A DNA stretch of 64,000 nucleotides from JANQOH01 sp965242575 (GTDB taxonomy: Bacteria; Pseudomonadota; Alphaproteobacteria; UBA7887): assembly GCA_965242575.1 (NCBI GenBank), contig OZ251461.1, positions 2,294,001 through 2,358,000 on the forward strand. Reading direction: 5' to 3'. This document shows, in pieces, positions 17,605 to 26,584 of the stretch. Each line of letters opens with the position of its first letter. Position 1 is the first letter of the stretch. A program made the position numbers and the translations under genes. The notes beneath the pieces are model-generated. The model did no database searches. It was not told where the DNA came from and saw only the letters and a list, made by a program, of their open reading frames with translations.

Positions 17605-19904
17605 GCGCCGCCGGGCCCGCCGCGGGCGCCGCGCCCGCCGCGCATCCCGGCGCGGCGGCGGCGGCGCTGCTGCGGCGCGCGTCGGACCTGGTCCGCCGCG
17701 CCGGCGCCAGCCGGACCTTCGCGGTCGCCGTGACGCTGGCGGCGCTGTTCGCCGGCTTCGCCACCTTCGGCATGTTGAGCGGCTTCATCGCCCCGCCGGG
17801 CGGGCGGCCCGAGGCCGTCCTCGTCCTGCTCAACATCGACCTGGCGCTGCTGCTCGGCCTGGGCGCGCTGGTCGCGGCGCGGCTGGTGCGCATCTGGACC
17901 GCCCGGCGGCGCGGCTCCATCGGCTGGCGCCTGCACGGGCGGACCGTGGGCATGTTCAGCGCCCTCGCCGTCGCGCCGGCCATCCTCGTCGCCGTCTTTT
18001 CGGCGCTGTTCTTCAACCTGGGCGTCCAGGCGTGGTTCAACGACCGCATCCGCGCCGCGCTCGACCGGTCGATCGCCGTCGCCGAAGCCTATGCGCGCGA
18101 CCACCGCGAGTTCGTCCGCGCCGACGTCCTGTCGATGGTCGCCACCCTCAACCGCCAGGACCCGCGCCGGCTCTCGTCGCCGCCGGCGCTTTCGGTCCTG
18201 CTCCAGGAGCTGGCGGAGGAGCGCTCGCTGACCGAGGCGCTGATCCTGCGCGGCGACGGGACCGTGCTGGCCCGCGGCAAGCTCAGTTTCGTGCTCGAAT
18301 TCGATCCGCTGCCCGTCGCCGCCTTGCAGCGCGCGGCGGCGGGGGAGGTCGTCGTCATGACCGGCGGCGCCAGCGACCGCGTGCGCGCGCTGGCGCGCAT
18401 CGACGCGTTCGTCGACGGATTCCTCTATGTCGGCCGCTTCGCCGATTCGCAGGTATTGAACCACGTCGCCCGCCTGTCCGACGCGGTCGCCGGATACCGC
18501 GACCTGGACCTGCGGCGCTCCGACATCCAGATCACCTTCACGCTGTTCTACGTCATCGTTTCGCTCCTGCTGCTGATGTGCGCCGTGTGGCTGGGCCTGA
18601 TGTTCGCCAACCGCATCGTCGCGCCCGTCGCCCGCCTCGTGGCGGCGACCGAGCGGGTGAGGGCGGGCGACCTCGGCGCGCGCCTGCCCGAGGGTCCGGC
18701 GAACGACGAACTGGCGGTGCTGGCGCGCGCGTTCAACCGCATGGCCGGCCAGCTCCAGGGCCAGCGCGCCGAGCTCGTCGAGGCCAACCGGCAGCTCGAC
18801 GACCGCCGCCTGTTCACCGAGGCGGTGCTGTTCGGCGTCTCCGCCGGCGTCCTCGGCCTCAACCGCGACGGGCGCATCCACCTCCCCAACCGCTCCGCGC
18901 TGGAGCTGCTGGACCGCCGCGCCGGCGACCTGGTCGGCCGCCGCCTCGGCGACGCGGTTCCCGAAATGGCGGCGCTCCAGCGCGCCCTGGACGCCGCCGC
19001 CGCGCCCGAAGCCGCCGCGCGCGGCGCGGTCCAGGAAAAGGTCTCGCTGGCGCGCGGCGGGCGCGCCCGCGAACTGCAAGTTCGCATGACCGTCCAGCGG
19101 GACGCGGGGCGGGTCGCCGGCGCCGTCGTCACCTTCGACGACGTCACCGACCTCGTCGACGCCCAGCGCGCCGCCGCGTGGGCCGACGTGGCGCGGCGCG
19201 TCGCGCATGAAATCCGCAACCCGCTGACGCCGATCCAGCTGTCCGCCGAGCGCCTGCGCCGCCGCTATCGCGACCGCGCCGGCGACGACGGCGGCGTGTT
19301 CGAGTCCTGCGTGCGCACCATCGTCCGCCAGGTCGGCGCGATCCGCGCCATGGTCGACGAATTCTCCGCCTTCGCCCGCATGCCGGCGCCCGCGCCGGTC
19401 GACGCCGACCTCGCGCCCGTCGTCGCCGAGGCGGTGTCGCTGATGGCCCTCGCGCGCCCCGACGTCGCCTTCGCCTTCGATCCGCCCGAAACGCCGGTCC
19501 GGGTCCGCTGCGACGCGGCGCAGGTGGGGCGCGCGCTCGCCAACCTGCTGCGCAACGCGGTCGAGGCCATCGACGCGCGGACCCCGCCGGACGGCGGCGC
19601 CCCGGAGCCCGGGCGAGTCGAGGCGCGCATCGAGGATTTCGGCGCCGACGGGGGGCGCGCCGTCTGCGTCGACGACAACGGGCGCGGCCTGCCGGAGGAT
19701 CCCGACCGCCGGGCCCGCCTGACCGAGCCCTACGTCACCGCCCGCGAGCGCGGCACCGGCCTCGGGCTCGCCATCGTCAAGAAGATCATGGAGGATCACG
19801 GCGGCGGGCTGGCCCTCGGCGACGGGCCGCTCGGCGGCGCGCGCGTCCGCCTCGAATTCCCGCCCCGGGACGGTCCCGCCGCGCCCGGCGGGCCGCGCCC
19901 GTAA
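17601..19904 (+). CDS. ntrY: Sensor histidine kinase NtrY
   Basis: 767 residues from an ATG overlapping the ntrC stop (ATGA). Membrane segments occur in the first 150 residues (about 43-65, 75-97, 115-140) and at about 310-335, followed by a HAMP domain (RIVAPVARLVAATERVRAGDLGARL region), a PAS domain, HisKA (VAHEIRNPLTPIQLS) and HATPase_c (DNGRGLPE, GTGLGLAIVKKI). Pairs with NtrX; in other alphaproteobacteria the pair responds to nitrogen, redox or envelope signals. Length is typical. Confidence 0.95.
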   Translation: MSAAGPAAGAAPAAHPGAAAAALLRRASDLVRRAGASRTFAVAVTLAALFAGFATFGMLSGFIAPPGGRPEAVLVLLNIDLALLLGLGALVAARLVRIWTARRRGSIGWRLHGRTVGMFSALAVAPAILVAVFSALFFNLGVQAWFNDRIRAALDRSIAVAEAYARDHREFVRADVLSMVATLNRQDPRRLSSPPALSVLLQELAEERSLTEALILRGDGTVLARGKLSFVLEFDPLPVAALQRAAAGEVVVMTGGASDRVRALARIDAFVDGFLYVGRFADSQVLNHVARLSDAVAGYRDLDLRRSDIQITFTLFYVIVSLLLLMCAVWLGLMFANRIVAPVARLVAATERVRAGDLGARLPEGPANDELAVLARAFNRMAGQLQGQRAELVEANRQLDDRRLFTEAVLFGVSAGVLGLNRDGRIHLPNRSALELLDRRAGDLVGRRLGDAVPEMAALQRALDAAAAPEAAARGAVQEKVSLARGGRARELQVRMTVQRDAGRVAGAVVTFDDVTDLVDAQRAAAWADVARRVAHEIRNPLTPIQLSAERLRRRYRDRAGDDGGVFESCVRTIVRQVGAIRAMVDEFSAFARMPAPAPVDADLAPVVAEAVSLMALARPDVAFAFDPPETPVRVRCDAAQVGRALANLLRNAVEAIDARTPPDGGAPEPGRVEARIEDFGADGGRAVCVDDNGRGLPEDPDRRARLTEPYVTARERGTGLGLAIVKKIMEDHGGGLALGDGPLGGARVRLEFPPRDGPAAPGGPRP

Positions 19905-19916
19905 CCGGGTGGCGCC

Positions 19917-21299
19917 ATGTCCGGCGACGTTCTGATCATCGACGACGAGCGGGACATCCGCGGCCTCATCGCCGGGATACTCGCCGATGAGGGCTACACG
20001 GCGCGCGAGGCGTGGGACGTCGAAAGCGCGCTGTCGGCGGCCGCCGACCGGCGCCCGCATCTGGCGCTGCTCGACATCTGGCTGCGCGGCAGCCGCATGG
20101 ACGGCATGGGCCTGCTGGCCGAGCTCGGGGCGCGGCATCCCGAACTGCCGGTGATCATGATCAGCGGCCACGGCAACATCGAGACCGCGGTGCGGGCGAT
20201 CCGCCTCGGCGCCTACGACTTCATCGAGAAGCCGTTCGAGGCCGACCGGATGCTGCTGTCGGTGCGCCGCGCGATGGAGCACGGGCGGATGCGCCGCGAA
20301 CTGGGCGACCTCCGCCGCCGCGCCGGCGATTCGTCCGAACTGGTCGGCGATTCGCGCGCCATCGACGCCGTCCGCCGCGCGGCGCGGCGCGTCGCCGCCA
20401 CCGGCAGCCGGGTGCTGATCTCCGGGCCGCCCGGATGCGGCAAGGAGGCGGTCGCCCGCATGGTCCACCGCCTGTCCGACCGCGCCGGCGGCCCCTTCGT
20501 CGCGATCAACGCCGCGGCGCTGGCGCCGGACGGTTTCGAGGCCGAACTGTTCGGCGTCGAGGACCGCGACTCCGGCGGCGCCCGCAAGGTCGGGGCGTTC
20601 GAACAGGCGCATGGCGGAACCCTGCTGCTGGACGAGGTCGCCGACATGCCGCTCGAGACGCAGGGCCGCATCCTCCGCGTCCTGCACGAACAGACCTTCC
20701 GCCGCGTGAACGGGACCCGGAGCATCGCCGTCGACGTGCGCATCGTCGCCTCCGCCAGCCGCGACCTGGCCGCCGAGATCGCCCGCAAGCGGTTCCGCGA
20801 GGACCTCTATTACCGCCTCGCCGTCGTGCCGATCCGGGTGCCGCCGCTCGCCGACCGCCGCGACGACATCCCGCTGCTCGCCGACCATTTCGTCGCCCGC
20901 GCCGCGGCCGGCTCCGGCCTCGCGCCGCGCCGGTTCGCCGCCGACGCCTTCGCGGCGCTCCAGACCTGCGACTGGCCGGGAAACGTGCGCCAATTGCGCA
21001 ACGTCGTGGACTGGGTGCTGATAATGGCCGCCGGCGGCGCCGGGGACGAGGTGCGCGCCGACATGCTGCCCCCCGACCTTCTCGCCGCGGCGCCGCGCGC
21101 CATCGGCGCGGACGACGGCGCCGGACTCATGACCCTGCCGCTCCGCAAGGCGCGCGAGGCGTTCGAGAGGCAATACCTCCAGGCGCAGGTGACGCGTTTC
21201 GACGGCAACGTCTCGCGCACCGCCGCCTTCGTCGGCATGGAGCGCTCGGCGCTGCACCGCAAGCTCAAATCGCTCGGCATCGCCGCGAGGGAGCCGTGA
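19917..21299 (+). CDS. ntrX: Response regulator NtrX
   Basis: 460 residues. Receiver domain with Asp53 in LALLDIWLRG; AAA+ domain with Walker A GPPGCGKE; C-terminal Fis-type helix-turn-helix. The loop where GAFTGA should be reads ...DSGGARKVGAFEQAH, so the sigma-54 contact motif is absent. This is known in several alphaproteobacterial NtrX proteins and suggests regulation through sigma-70-type promoters. It begins 12 nt after ntrY and overlaps trkA by 4 nt, linking K+ uptake to the same transcript. Confidence 0.94.
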   Translation: MSGDVLIIDDERDIRGLIAGILADEGYTAREAWDVESALSAAADRRPHLALLDIWLRGSRMDGMGLLAELGARHPELPVIMISGHGNIETAVRAIRLGAYDFIEKPFEADRMLLSVRRAMEHGRMRRELGDLRRRAGDSSELVGDSRAIDAVRRAARRVAATGSRVLISGPPGCGKEAVARMVHRLSDRAGGPFVAINAAALAPDGFEAELFGVEDRDSGGARKVGAFEQAHGGTLLLDEVADMPLETQGRILRVLHEQTFRRVNGTRSIAVDVRIVASASRDLAAEIARKRFREDLYYRLAVVPIRVPPLADRRDDIPLLADHFVARAAAGSGLAPRRFAADAFAALQTCDWPGNVRQLRNVVDWVLIMAAGGAGDEVRADMLPPDLLAAAPRAIGADDGAGLMTLPLRKAREAFERQYLQAQVTRFDGNVSRTAAFVGMERSALHRKLKSLGIAAREP

Positions 21300-22672
21300 A
21301 GGTCCTGGTCTGCGGCGCCGGCGAGGTCGGGTTCTCCATCGCCCGCCAGCTGGCCGGCGAGGACAACGACGTCTTCGTCGTCGACCACTCGCCCGAACGC
21401 ATCCGCAAGGTGGACGAGGGACTCGACGTCCGGTGCCTGGAGGGCTTCGCCTCGCATCCCGACGTCCTCGAACGCGCCGGCGCCGCCGATGTCGACATGC
21501 TCATCGCCGTCACCCAGTCGGACGAGATCAACATCGTCGCCTGCCAGGTCGGGCACACCCTGTTCGACGTGCCGACCAAGATCGCCCGCATACGCCACCA
21601 AGCCTATCTCGACCCCGCCTGGGGCGGCCTGTTCAACCGCGACCACATGCCGATCGACGTCATCGTCTCGCCCGAGGCGGAGGTCGCGCGCGCCATCCGG
21701 CGGCGCCTCGACGCGCCGGGCGCCCTCGACCTGGCGGCGTTCGCCGGCGACAGGGCGCGGTTCGTCGGCGCCCGGCTCGGCGAGGCGTGCCCGGTGGTCA
21801 ACACGCCCATCGGCCAGCTCAACGAACTGTTCCCCGACCTCGACATCACCATCGTCCGCATCGTCCGCGGCGACCGGGCGCTGTTCCCCGCGCGCATGGA
21901 GCAGCTGCTGCCGGGCGACGAAATCTACTTCGTCGCCGAGACCCGGCAGCTGCCGCGCGCCATGGCGCTGTTCGGCCACGAGGAGGCGGCGGCGCGGCGG
22001 CTGCTGCTGGTCGGCGGCGGCAATATCGGCCTCGGGCTGGCGCGCGACATCGAGGCCTCCGGCGCGCCCGTCGACCTGACCCTCATCGAGCACGACGCGG
22101 CGCGCGCGCGCCGCGCCGCCGACAAGCTGGACAAAACCGTGGTCCTCAACGGCGACGCGCTCGACGCCGACCTGCTCGCCGAGGCGAACGTCGCCGAAAC
22201 CGAAACCGTCGTCGCGGTGACCGACAACGACGAGGTCAACGTGCTGGCGTCGGTCCTGGCCAAGCGCCACGGCTGCGCCCGCGCCGTGACCCTGGTCAAC
22301 TCCTCCACCTACGGCCCGCTGATCGCGCCGCTCGGCATCGACGCCGCCATCGGCCCGCGCGAACTGACCGCCTCGTCGATCCTCCAGCACGTCCGGCGCG
22401 GGCGCATCCGCTCGGTGTACCGCCTGCGCGGCGGCGAGGCCGAGGTCATCGAGGTCGAGGCGCTGGAGACGTCGCCGGTCGTCGGCCGGCCGCTGAAGGA
22501 GGTCGAATTTCCGCGCGGCGCGCTGATAGGCGCCCTGGTCCGCGACGGCGCGGTTCTCATACCCCGTGGCAATACTTCCGTGAAACCGAATGATATTGCT
22601 ATAGTTTTCTCTCCCGGAAACGCGGTCAAGAAGGTGGAGCGCATGTTCGCCGTCGCGCCCGGCTTCTTCTAG
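21296..22672 (+). CDS. trkA: Trk K+ uptake regulatory subunit TrkA
   Basis: 458 residues from a GTG overlapping the ntrX stop (GTGA). Two RCK modules: the first NAD(H) site is CGAGEVGFSIARQL, with the D of VDHS as ribose ligand, and the second is GGGNIGLGLARDI at about residue 238. Each is followed by a TrkA_C domain. Peripheral membrane NAD-binding gate for TrkH, encoded 21 nt downstream. The ntrX-trkA order is conserved in alphaproteobacteria. Confidence 0.95.
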   Translation: MKVLVCGAGEVGFSIARQLAGEDNDVFVVDHSPERIRKVDEGLDVRCLEGFASHPDVLERAGAADVDMLIAVTQSDEINIVACQVGHTLFDVPTKIARIRHQAYLDPAWGGLFNRDHMPIDVIVSPEAEVARAIRRRLDAPGALDLAAFAGDRARFVGARLGEACPVVNTPIGQLNELFPDLDITIVRIVRGDRALFPARMEQLLPGDEIYFVAETRQLPRAMALFGHEEAAARRLLLVGGGNIGLGLARDIEASGAPVDLTLIEHDAARARRAADKLDKTVVLNGDALDADLLAEANVAETETVVAVTDNDEVNVLASVLAKRHGCARAVTLVNSSTYGPLIAPLGIDAAIGPRELTASSILQHVRRGRIRSVYRLRGGEAEVIEVEALETSPVVGRPLKEVEFPRGALIGALVRDGAVLIPRGNTSVKPNDIAIVFSPGNAVKKVERMFAVAPGFF

Positions 22673-22693
22673 GCGGACCGCCGGGCGGCGGCG

Positions 22694-24049
22694 ATGGAGC
22701 GGGGTCCGGCCGCGCTTCCCGGCGCGTTCGGGCGGTTGCTCGCGGCGCTGGCGGCGGCGCAAGCGGCGCCGCTGGCGCTGGCGCTGGCGGAGTCCGACGC
22801 CGCCGCCGTCCGCGGGTTCGCCCTGGGCGCCGGCTGCGCGCTGTTCTTCGGCGGCGTCCTCGTGCTCGCCGGGCGCGGCGGCGACGGGCGCCTCGACCGC
22901 CGCGGCGCGATCCTGTTCGCCGCCGGGGGGTGGGCCCTCGCCGGCGTCTTCGCGGCGCCGCCGTTCCTGCTCTCCGGCGCCGCCGCCGGCGTGTCCGGCG
23001 CGCTGGTCGAGGCGGTGTCCGGCGTCACCGCCACGGGGCTCGGCGTCATCGACGCGCCCGGCGCGGCGCCCCGCGCCATCGTCCTGTGGCGCGCCATGCT
23101 GCAATGGCTCGGCGGTTACGCGACGCTGGTCTTCGTCGTCGTCCTGGCGCCGCGCATCGCCCGTTCGGGGCCGGCGCCGCCGGCGCGCCGGGTCGCCGCG
23201 CGGGCGGCGGCGATCTACCTCCCCGCGACCGCCGCCGCCGCCGCCGCGCTCGCGCTGGCCGGCGCGCCGCTCCTCGAGGCGTGCTGCTACGCCATGAGCG
23301 CCGTGTCGACGGGGGGATTCGCGCCCGACGACGCCGGCCCCGCCGCGCTGGGGCGCGCCGCCCAGGCGGTCCTGATGCTCGCCATGATCGCCGGCGCGCT
23401 CGACCTCCCCGCCCTGTGGCGGCGCGGCGCGGGAAGCGCCGAAACGATCCCGTTCGCCGCGCTGGCCGCGGTCGGGGCGGGGGGCCTCGCGTTGGCCGTC
23501 GGCGGCGGCGATGCGATATGGCGGGGCGCGTTCGCCGCCGTGTCGGCGCTGACCACCGCGGGCTTCTCCGCCGGGCTGGAGTCGCCGGCGCCCGCTTTCG
23601 TCCTCCTCGCGCTCGCCGGCCTCGCCTTCATCGGCGGCGCGAGCGCCTCGACCGCCGGCGGTATGAAACTGTTCCGCGCGCGCCTGCTCGTGGCCCGAAG
23701 CCGCCGCGAATTGGAGCGTCTGGCGCATCCGCACCGCGCCGGGCCGGCGCGGGCGGCGGCCGATGAGGCGGCGGCGGGCGCCGTCCGGGCGTTCTTCGCG
23801 CTCTTCATCGGCGCGCTGGTCGTCCTGACTCTGGTCCTCGCGGCGCTGGGGCAGGGGTTCGAGGCGGCGTCGATCCTCGCGCTCAGCGCGCTGACCAATA
23901 CCGGCCCGCTGCTCGCCGAGGCGGCGGGCGCCGACGCCGCCGCGCTCGGCGCGGCGGGTGACATCGCGCTGGTTCTGGGTATGCTGGCGGGGCGCCTCGA
24001 GATACTCGCGTTCTTCGTGGCGCTCGCGCTGCTGCTTCGGCGGCGCTGA
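22694..24049 (+). CDS. trkH: Trk/Ktr-type potassium transporter membrane subunit
   Basis: 451 residues, very hydrophobic, with the four-fold M1-P-M2 repeat of the SKT family. Filter loops seen: GVTATGLGVID, SAVSTGGFAPDD, SALTTAGFSAGL and SALTNTGPLLAE, each with the critical Gly. It is somewhat shorter and more Ala-rich than E. coli TrkH (about 480 residues). Paired with trkA immediately upstream; symbol given by context, and KtrB-like assignment is also possible. Confidence 0.88.
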   Translation: MERGPAALPGAFGRLLAALAAAQAAPLALALAESDAAAVRGFALGAGCALFFGGVLVLAGRGGDGRLDRRGAILFAAGGWALAGVFAAPPFLLSGAAAGVSGALVEAVSGVTATGLGVIDAPGAAPRAIVLWRAMLQWLGGYATLVFVVVLAPRIARSGPAPPARRVAARAAAIYLPATAAAAAALALAGAPLLEACCYAMSAVSTGGFAPDDAGPAALGRAAQAVLMLAMIAGALDLPALWRRGAGSAETIPFAALAAVGAGGLALAVGGGDAIWRGAFAAVSALTTAGFSAGLESPAPAFVLLALAGLAFIGGASASTAGGMKLFRARLLVARSRRELERLAHPHRAGPARAAADEAAAGAVRAFFALFIGALVVLTLVLAALGQGFEAASILALSALTNTGPLLAEAAGADAAALGAAGDIALVLGMLAGRLEILAFFVALALLLRRR

Positions 24050-24067
24050 CTCGGATCGGAAGTTCGG

Positions 24068-24922
24068 ATGTCCCGCATCGCCTACGTCAACGGGCGCTAT
24101 ACGCCGCACCGCGCGGCCCGCGTGCATGTCGAGGACCGCGGGATGCAGTTCGCCGACGCGGCCTACGAGGTCATCGCCGCCGTCGCCGGCCGCCCGGTCG
24201 ACGAGGAGTGGCATTTCGACCGCCTCGAAAGGTCGCTCGGCGCGCTCGGCATCGCCATGCCGATGAGCCGGGCGGCGCTGCGCTCGGTGCTGTCGGAGGT
24301 CGCGCGGCGCAACCGGGTTGCGGACGGGCTGGCGTATCTCCAGGTCGGGCGCGGAGTCGCGCCCCGCGACCACGCCTTTCCCGCCGCCGCCGCGCCTTCG
24401 GTGGTGGCGACGGCGCGGCCCGCGCGCCCCGGCGCGGCGGCGGCGCAGGCCGATGGCGTGAGCGTGATTACGACGCCCGACCTGCGCTGGCGGCGGTGCG
24501 ATATCAAGAGCGTGTCGCTGCTGCCCAACGTGCTCGCGAAGCAGGAGGCCGCGGCGGCGGGCGCGTTCGAGGCCTGGCAGGTCGACGAGCGCGGCTACGT
24601 CACCGAGGGGGCGTCGTCGAACGCCTGGATCGTCGACGGCGACGGCGCCGTGCGCACCCGCGCGCCGGGCCGCGACGTGCTCGCCGGGATTACGCGCCGG
24701 CGGCTGGTCGCGCTGGCGCGCGCCGACGGGATGCGCGTGGTCGAGTCCGCCTTCGCCCCGGAGGAGGCGAAGGGCGCGCGCGAGGCGTTCCTGACCAGCA
24801 CCAGCGCGTTCGTCGTTCCGGTCGTGCGCATCGACGATTCCGCGGTGGCGAACGGCCGTCCGGGCGCAACGACCGAGCGCCTGCGCGCCCTTTACGCCGA
24901 TTTCGCGCGCGCCGCCGCGTAG
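24068..24922 (+). CDS. dat: D-amino acid aminotransferase (class IV PLP)
   Basis: 284 residues. Fold-type IV transaminase: YVNGRYTPHRAARVHVEDRGMQFADAAYEV start, PLP Lys in CDIKSVSLLPNVLAKQEA, and the phosphate-binding VTEGASSNAWIV with a later STSAFVVPV. Probably makes D-amino acids (D-Ala/D-Glu) for the wall or recycles them; a branched-chain activity cannot be excluded. It sits between trkH and hfq, an alphaproteobacterial gene order. Confidence 0.88.
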   Translation: MSRIAYVNGRYTPHRAARVHVEDRGMQFADAAYEVIAAVAGRPVDEEWHFDRLERSLGALGIAMPMSRAALRSVLSEVARRNRVADGLAYLQVGRGVAPRDHAFPAAAAPSVVATARPARPGAAAAQADGVSVITTPDLRWRRCDIKSVSLLPNVLAKQEAAAAGAFEAWQVDERGYVTEGASSNAWIVDGDGAVRTRAPGRDVLAGITRRRLVALARADGMRVVESAFAPEEAKGAREAFLTSTSAFVVPVVRIDDSAVANGRPGATTERLRALYADFARAAA

Positions 24923-24950
24923 TTCGGCGCCGCCGCCGGAGAGGGAGCCC

Positions 24951-25268
24951 ATGGCAACGACGACGGACAAACCGCGACACCTTCAGGACGCGTTCCTCAA
25001 CCGGGTCCGCAAGGACCGGGTTCCGGTGACCGTCTATCTGGTCAACGGCGTCAAGCTCCAGGGCGCGATCCGGGCGTTCGACAATTTCTGCCTGCTGCTG
25101 GCGCGCGACGGGCGGGCGCAGCTGGTGTACAAGCACGCCGTCTCGACCGTCATGCCCGGCAAGCCGGTCGACCCGTTCCGATCGGACGTGGGCGGATCGG
25201 ACGTAGGCGAATCGGACGTGGGCGAATCGGATAGAGGCGAATCGGACGTGGGCGCCGCCGAGGGATGA
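24951..25268 (+). CDS. hfq: RNA chaperone Hfq with a repetitive acidic tail
   Basis: 105 residues. Sm1 (LQDAFLNRVRKDRVPVTVYLVNGVKLQG, residues 9-36) and Sm2 (LVYKHAVSTVMP, about 61-72) give a normal Hfq core of about 75 residues that forms a hexamer and pairs sRNAs with mRNAs. The remaining ~28 residues are a tail of five SDVGE-type pentapeptides encoded by five 15-bp tandem repeats (25181-25255). A GAGAGGGAG-like ribosome site lies just upstream. Overlaps hflX by 4 nt (ATGA). Confidence 0.95.
   Translation: MATTTDKPRHLQDAFLNRVRKDRVPVTVYLVNGVKLQGAIRAFDNFCLLLARDGRAQLVYKHAVSTVMPGKPVDPFRSDVGGSDVGESDVGESDRGESDVGAAEG
25181..25255. repeat. Five 15-bp tandem repeats inside the hfq 3' end
   Basis: Units of the form ATCGGACGTGGGCGA, with single-base differences and one diverged unit (25226-25240). 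Each encodes Ser-Asp-Val-Gly-Glu/Gly. In-frame expansion or contraction would vary the Hfq tail length without disrupting it. Confidence 0.9.
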
Positions 25269-26584
25269 CCCGCTCCGGCGCCGCCTGGGTGCTGCATCCC
25301 GACGTTCCGTCGGAGCGGCCCGGGATCGGCGGCGGCGGACGCGACGCGGCGGCGCGGCTCGAGGAGGCCGCCGGGCTGGCCCGGGCGGTCGCGCCCGAGG
25401 TCCTGCTGGCGGAATCGCTGCCGGTGCGGCGGCCGCGCGCGGCGACGCTGTTCGGGCCGGGGCAGGTCGCCGCCATCGCCGAACGGCTCGACTCGGCGCC
25501 GGACCGCCCCGAACTCGCGGTGGTCAACGCCGCGCTGTCGGCCGTCCAGCAGCGCAACCTGGAGCGCAGCTGGCGGCTCAAGGTCCTCGACCGGACGGCG
25601 CTCATCCTCGAGATATTCGGCGCCCGGGCGCGCACCCGCGAGGGGCGCTTGCAGGTCGAACTGGCGGCGCTGTCGTACCAGCGCAGCCGCCTGGTCCGCA
25701 GCTGGACCCACCTCGAGCGCCAGCGCGGCGGCCTCGGCTTCGTCGGCGGCCCCGGCGAATCGCAGCTCGAGGTCGACCGCCGGCGGATCGACGAACGGAT
25801 CGCGCGGCTGCGCCGCGAACTGGCGTCGGTGGCGCGGACGCGCGGCCTGCACCGCGCCGCGCGGCGCCGGGTGCCGTATCCCGTCGTCGTCCTGGTCGGT
25901 TACACCAACGCGGGCAAGTCCACGCTGTTCAACCGGCTCACCGGCGCCCGGGTCGCGGCGGCGGACCGGCTGTTCGCGACCCTCGACCCGACCATGCGCG
26001 CGCTGGAGCTCGAATCCGGGCGCGCGGTCGTCCTGTCCGACACGGTGGGGTTCGTCTCCGACCTGCCGACCGACCTGGTCAGCGCCTTCCGCGCCACGCT
26101 GGAGGAGGTGGTGGAGGCGGACTTGATCCTGCATGTGCGCGACGCGGCGCATCCGCACGGCGCGGCGCAGAACGCCGACGTGGCGCGCGCGCTCGCCGAG
26201 CTCGGCGCCGACGGCGCCCCGGCGATAGAAGTCCACAACAAGATCGACCTGCTGGCGCCGGAGGCGCGGGAGGCGCTGGAGGCGCGGCTCGCCGGCGCGG
26301 CGGACAAGGCGGCGGTGTCGGCGCGCGGCGGCGCCGGCCTGGCGCGCCTGCGCGCGCTGGTGGCGCGCCGCCTGTCGCGCGGGCGCGCGGCGGTGGAGGT
26401 GACCCTGGGGGCGGGGGAGGGCGCGGCGCTGGCCTGGCTCTACCGCCGGGGCGAGGTGCTGGCGCGGACCGAGGACGGCGCCCGCGTGCGCCTCCGCGTC
26501 ACCCTCGACCCCGCCGACGCCGCCCGCTTCGCCCGCCGGTTCGACCGCCGCTTCGACGACGGGCCGCGCCTCCCGGCGTCATGA
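25265..26584 (+). CDS. hflX: GTPase HflX
   Basis: 439 residues. N-terminal HflX domain (to about 195), then the G domain: G1 GYTNAGKST, G2 TLDPTMR, G3 DTVGF, G4 HNKIDL. Ribosome-associated GTPase implicated in rescue of stalled ribosomes and in heat stress. The start ATG overlaps the hfq stop; the 3' end overlaps the convergent dehydrogenase gene by 6 nt. Length is normal. Confidence 0.95.
   Translation: MTRSGAAWVLHPDVPSERPGIGGGGRDAAARLEEAAGLARAVAPEVLLAESLPVRRPRAATLFGPGQVAAIAERLDSAPDRPELAVVNAALSAVQQRNLERSWRLKVLDRTALILEIFGARARTREGRLQVELAALSYQRSRLVRSWTHLERQRGGLGFVGGPGESQLEVDRRRIDERIARLRRELASVARTRGLHRAARRRVPYPVVVLVGYTNAGKSTLFNRLTGARVAAADRLFATLDPTMRALELESGRAVVLSDTVGFVSDLPTDLVSAFRATLEEVVEADLILHVRDAAHPHGAAQNADVARALAELGADGAPAIEVHNKIDLLAPEAREALEARLAGAADKAAVSARGGAGLARLRALVARRLSRGRAAVEVTLGAGEGAALAWLYRRGEVLARTEDGARVRLRVTLDPADAARFARRFDRRFDDGPRLPAS

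Noticed and set aside
20810..24970. Long minus-strand open frame across ntrX-trkA-trkH-dat
   Set aside because: Composition is Arg/Gly/Ala/Asp shadow; four recognisable plus-strand genes explain the region.
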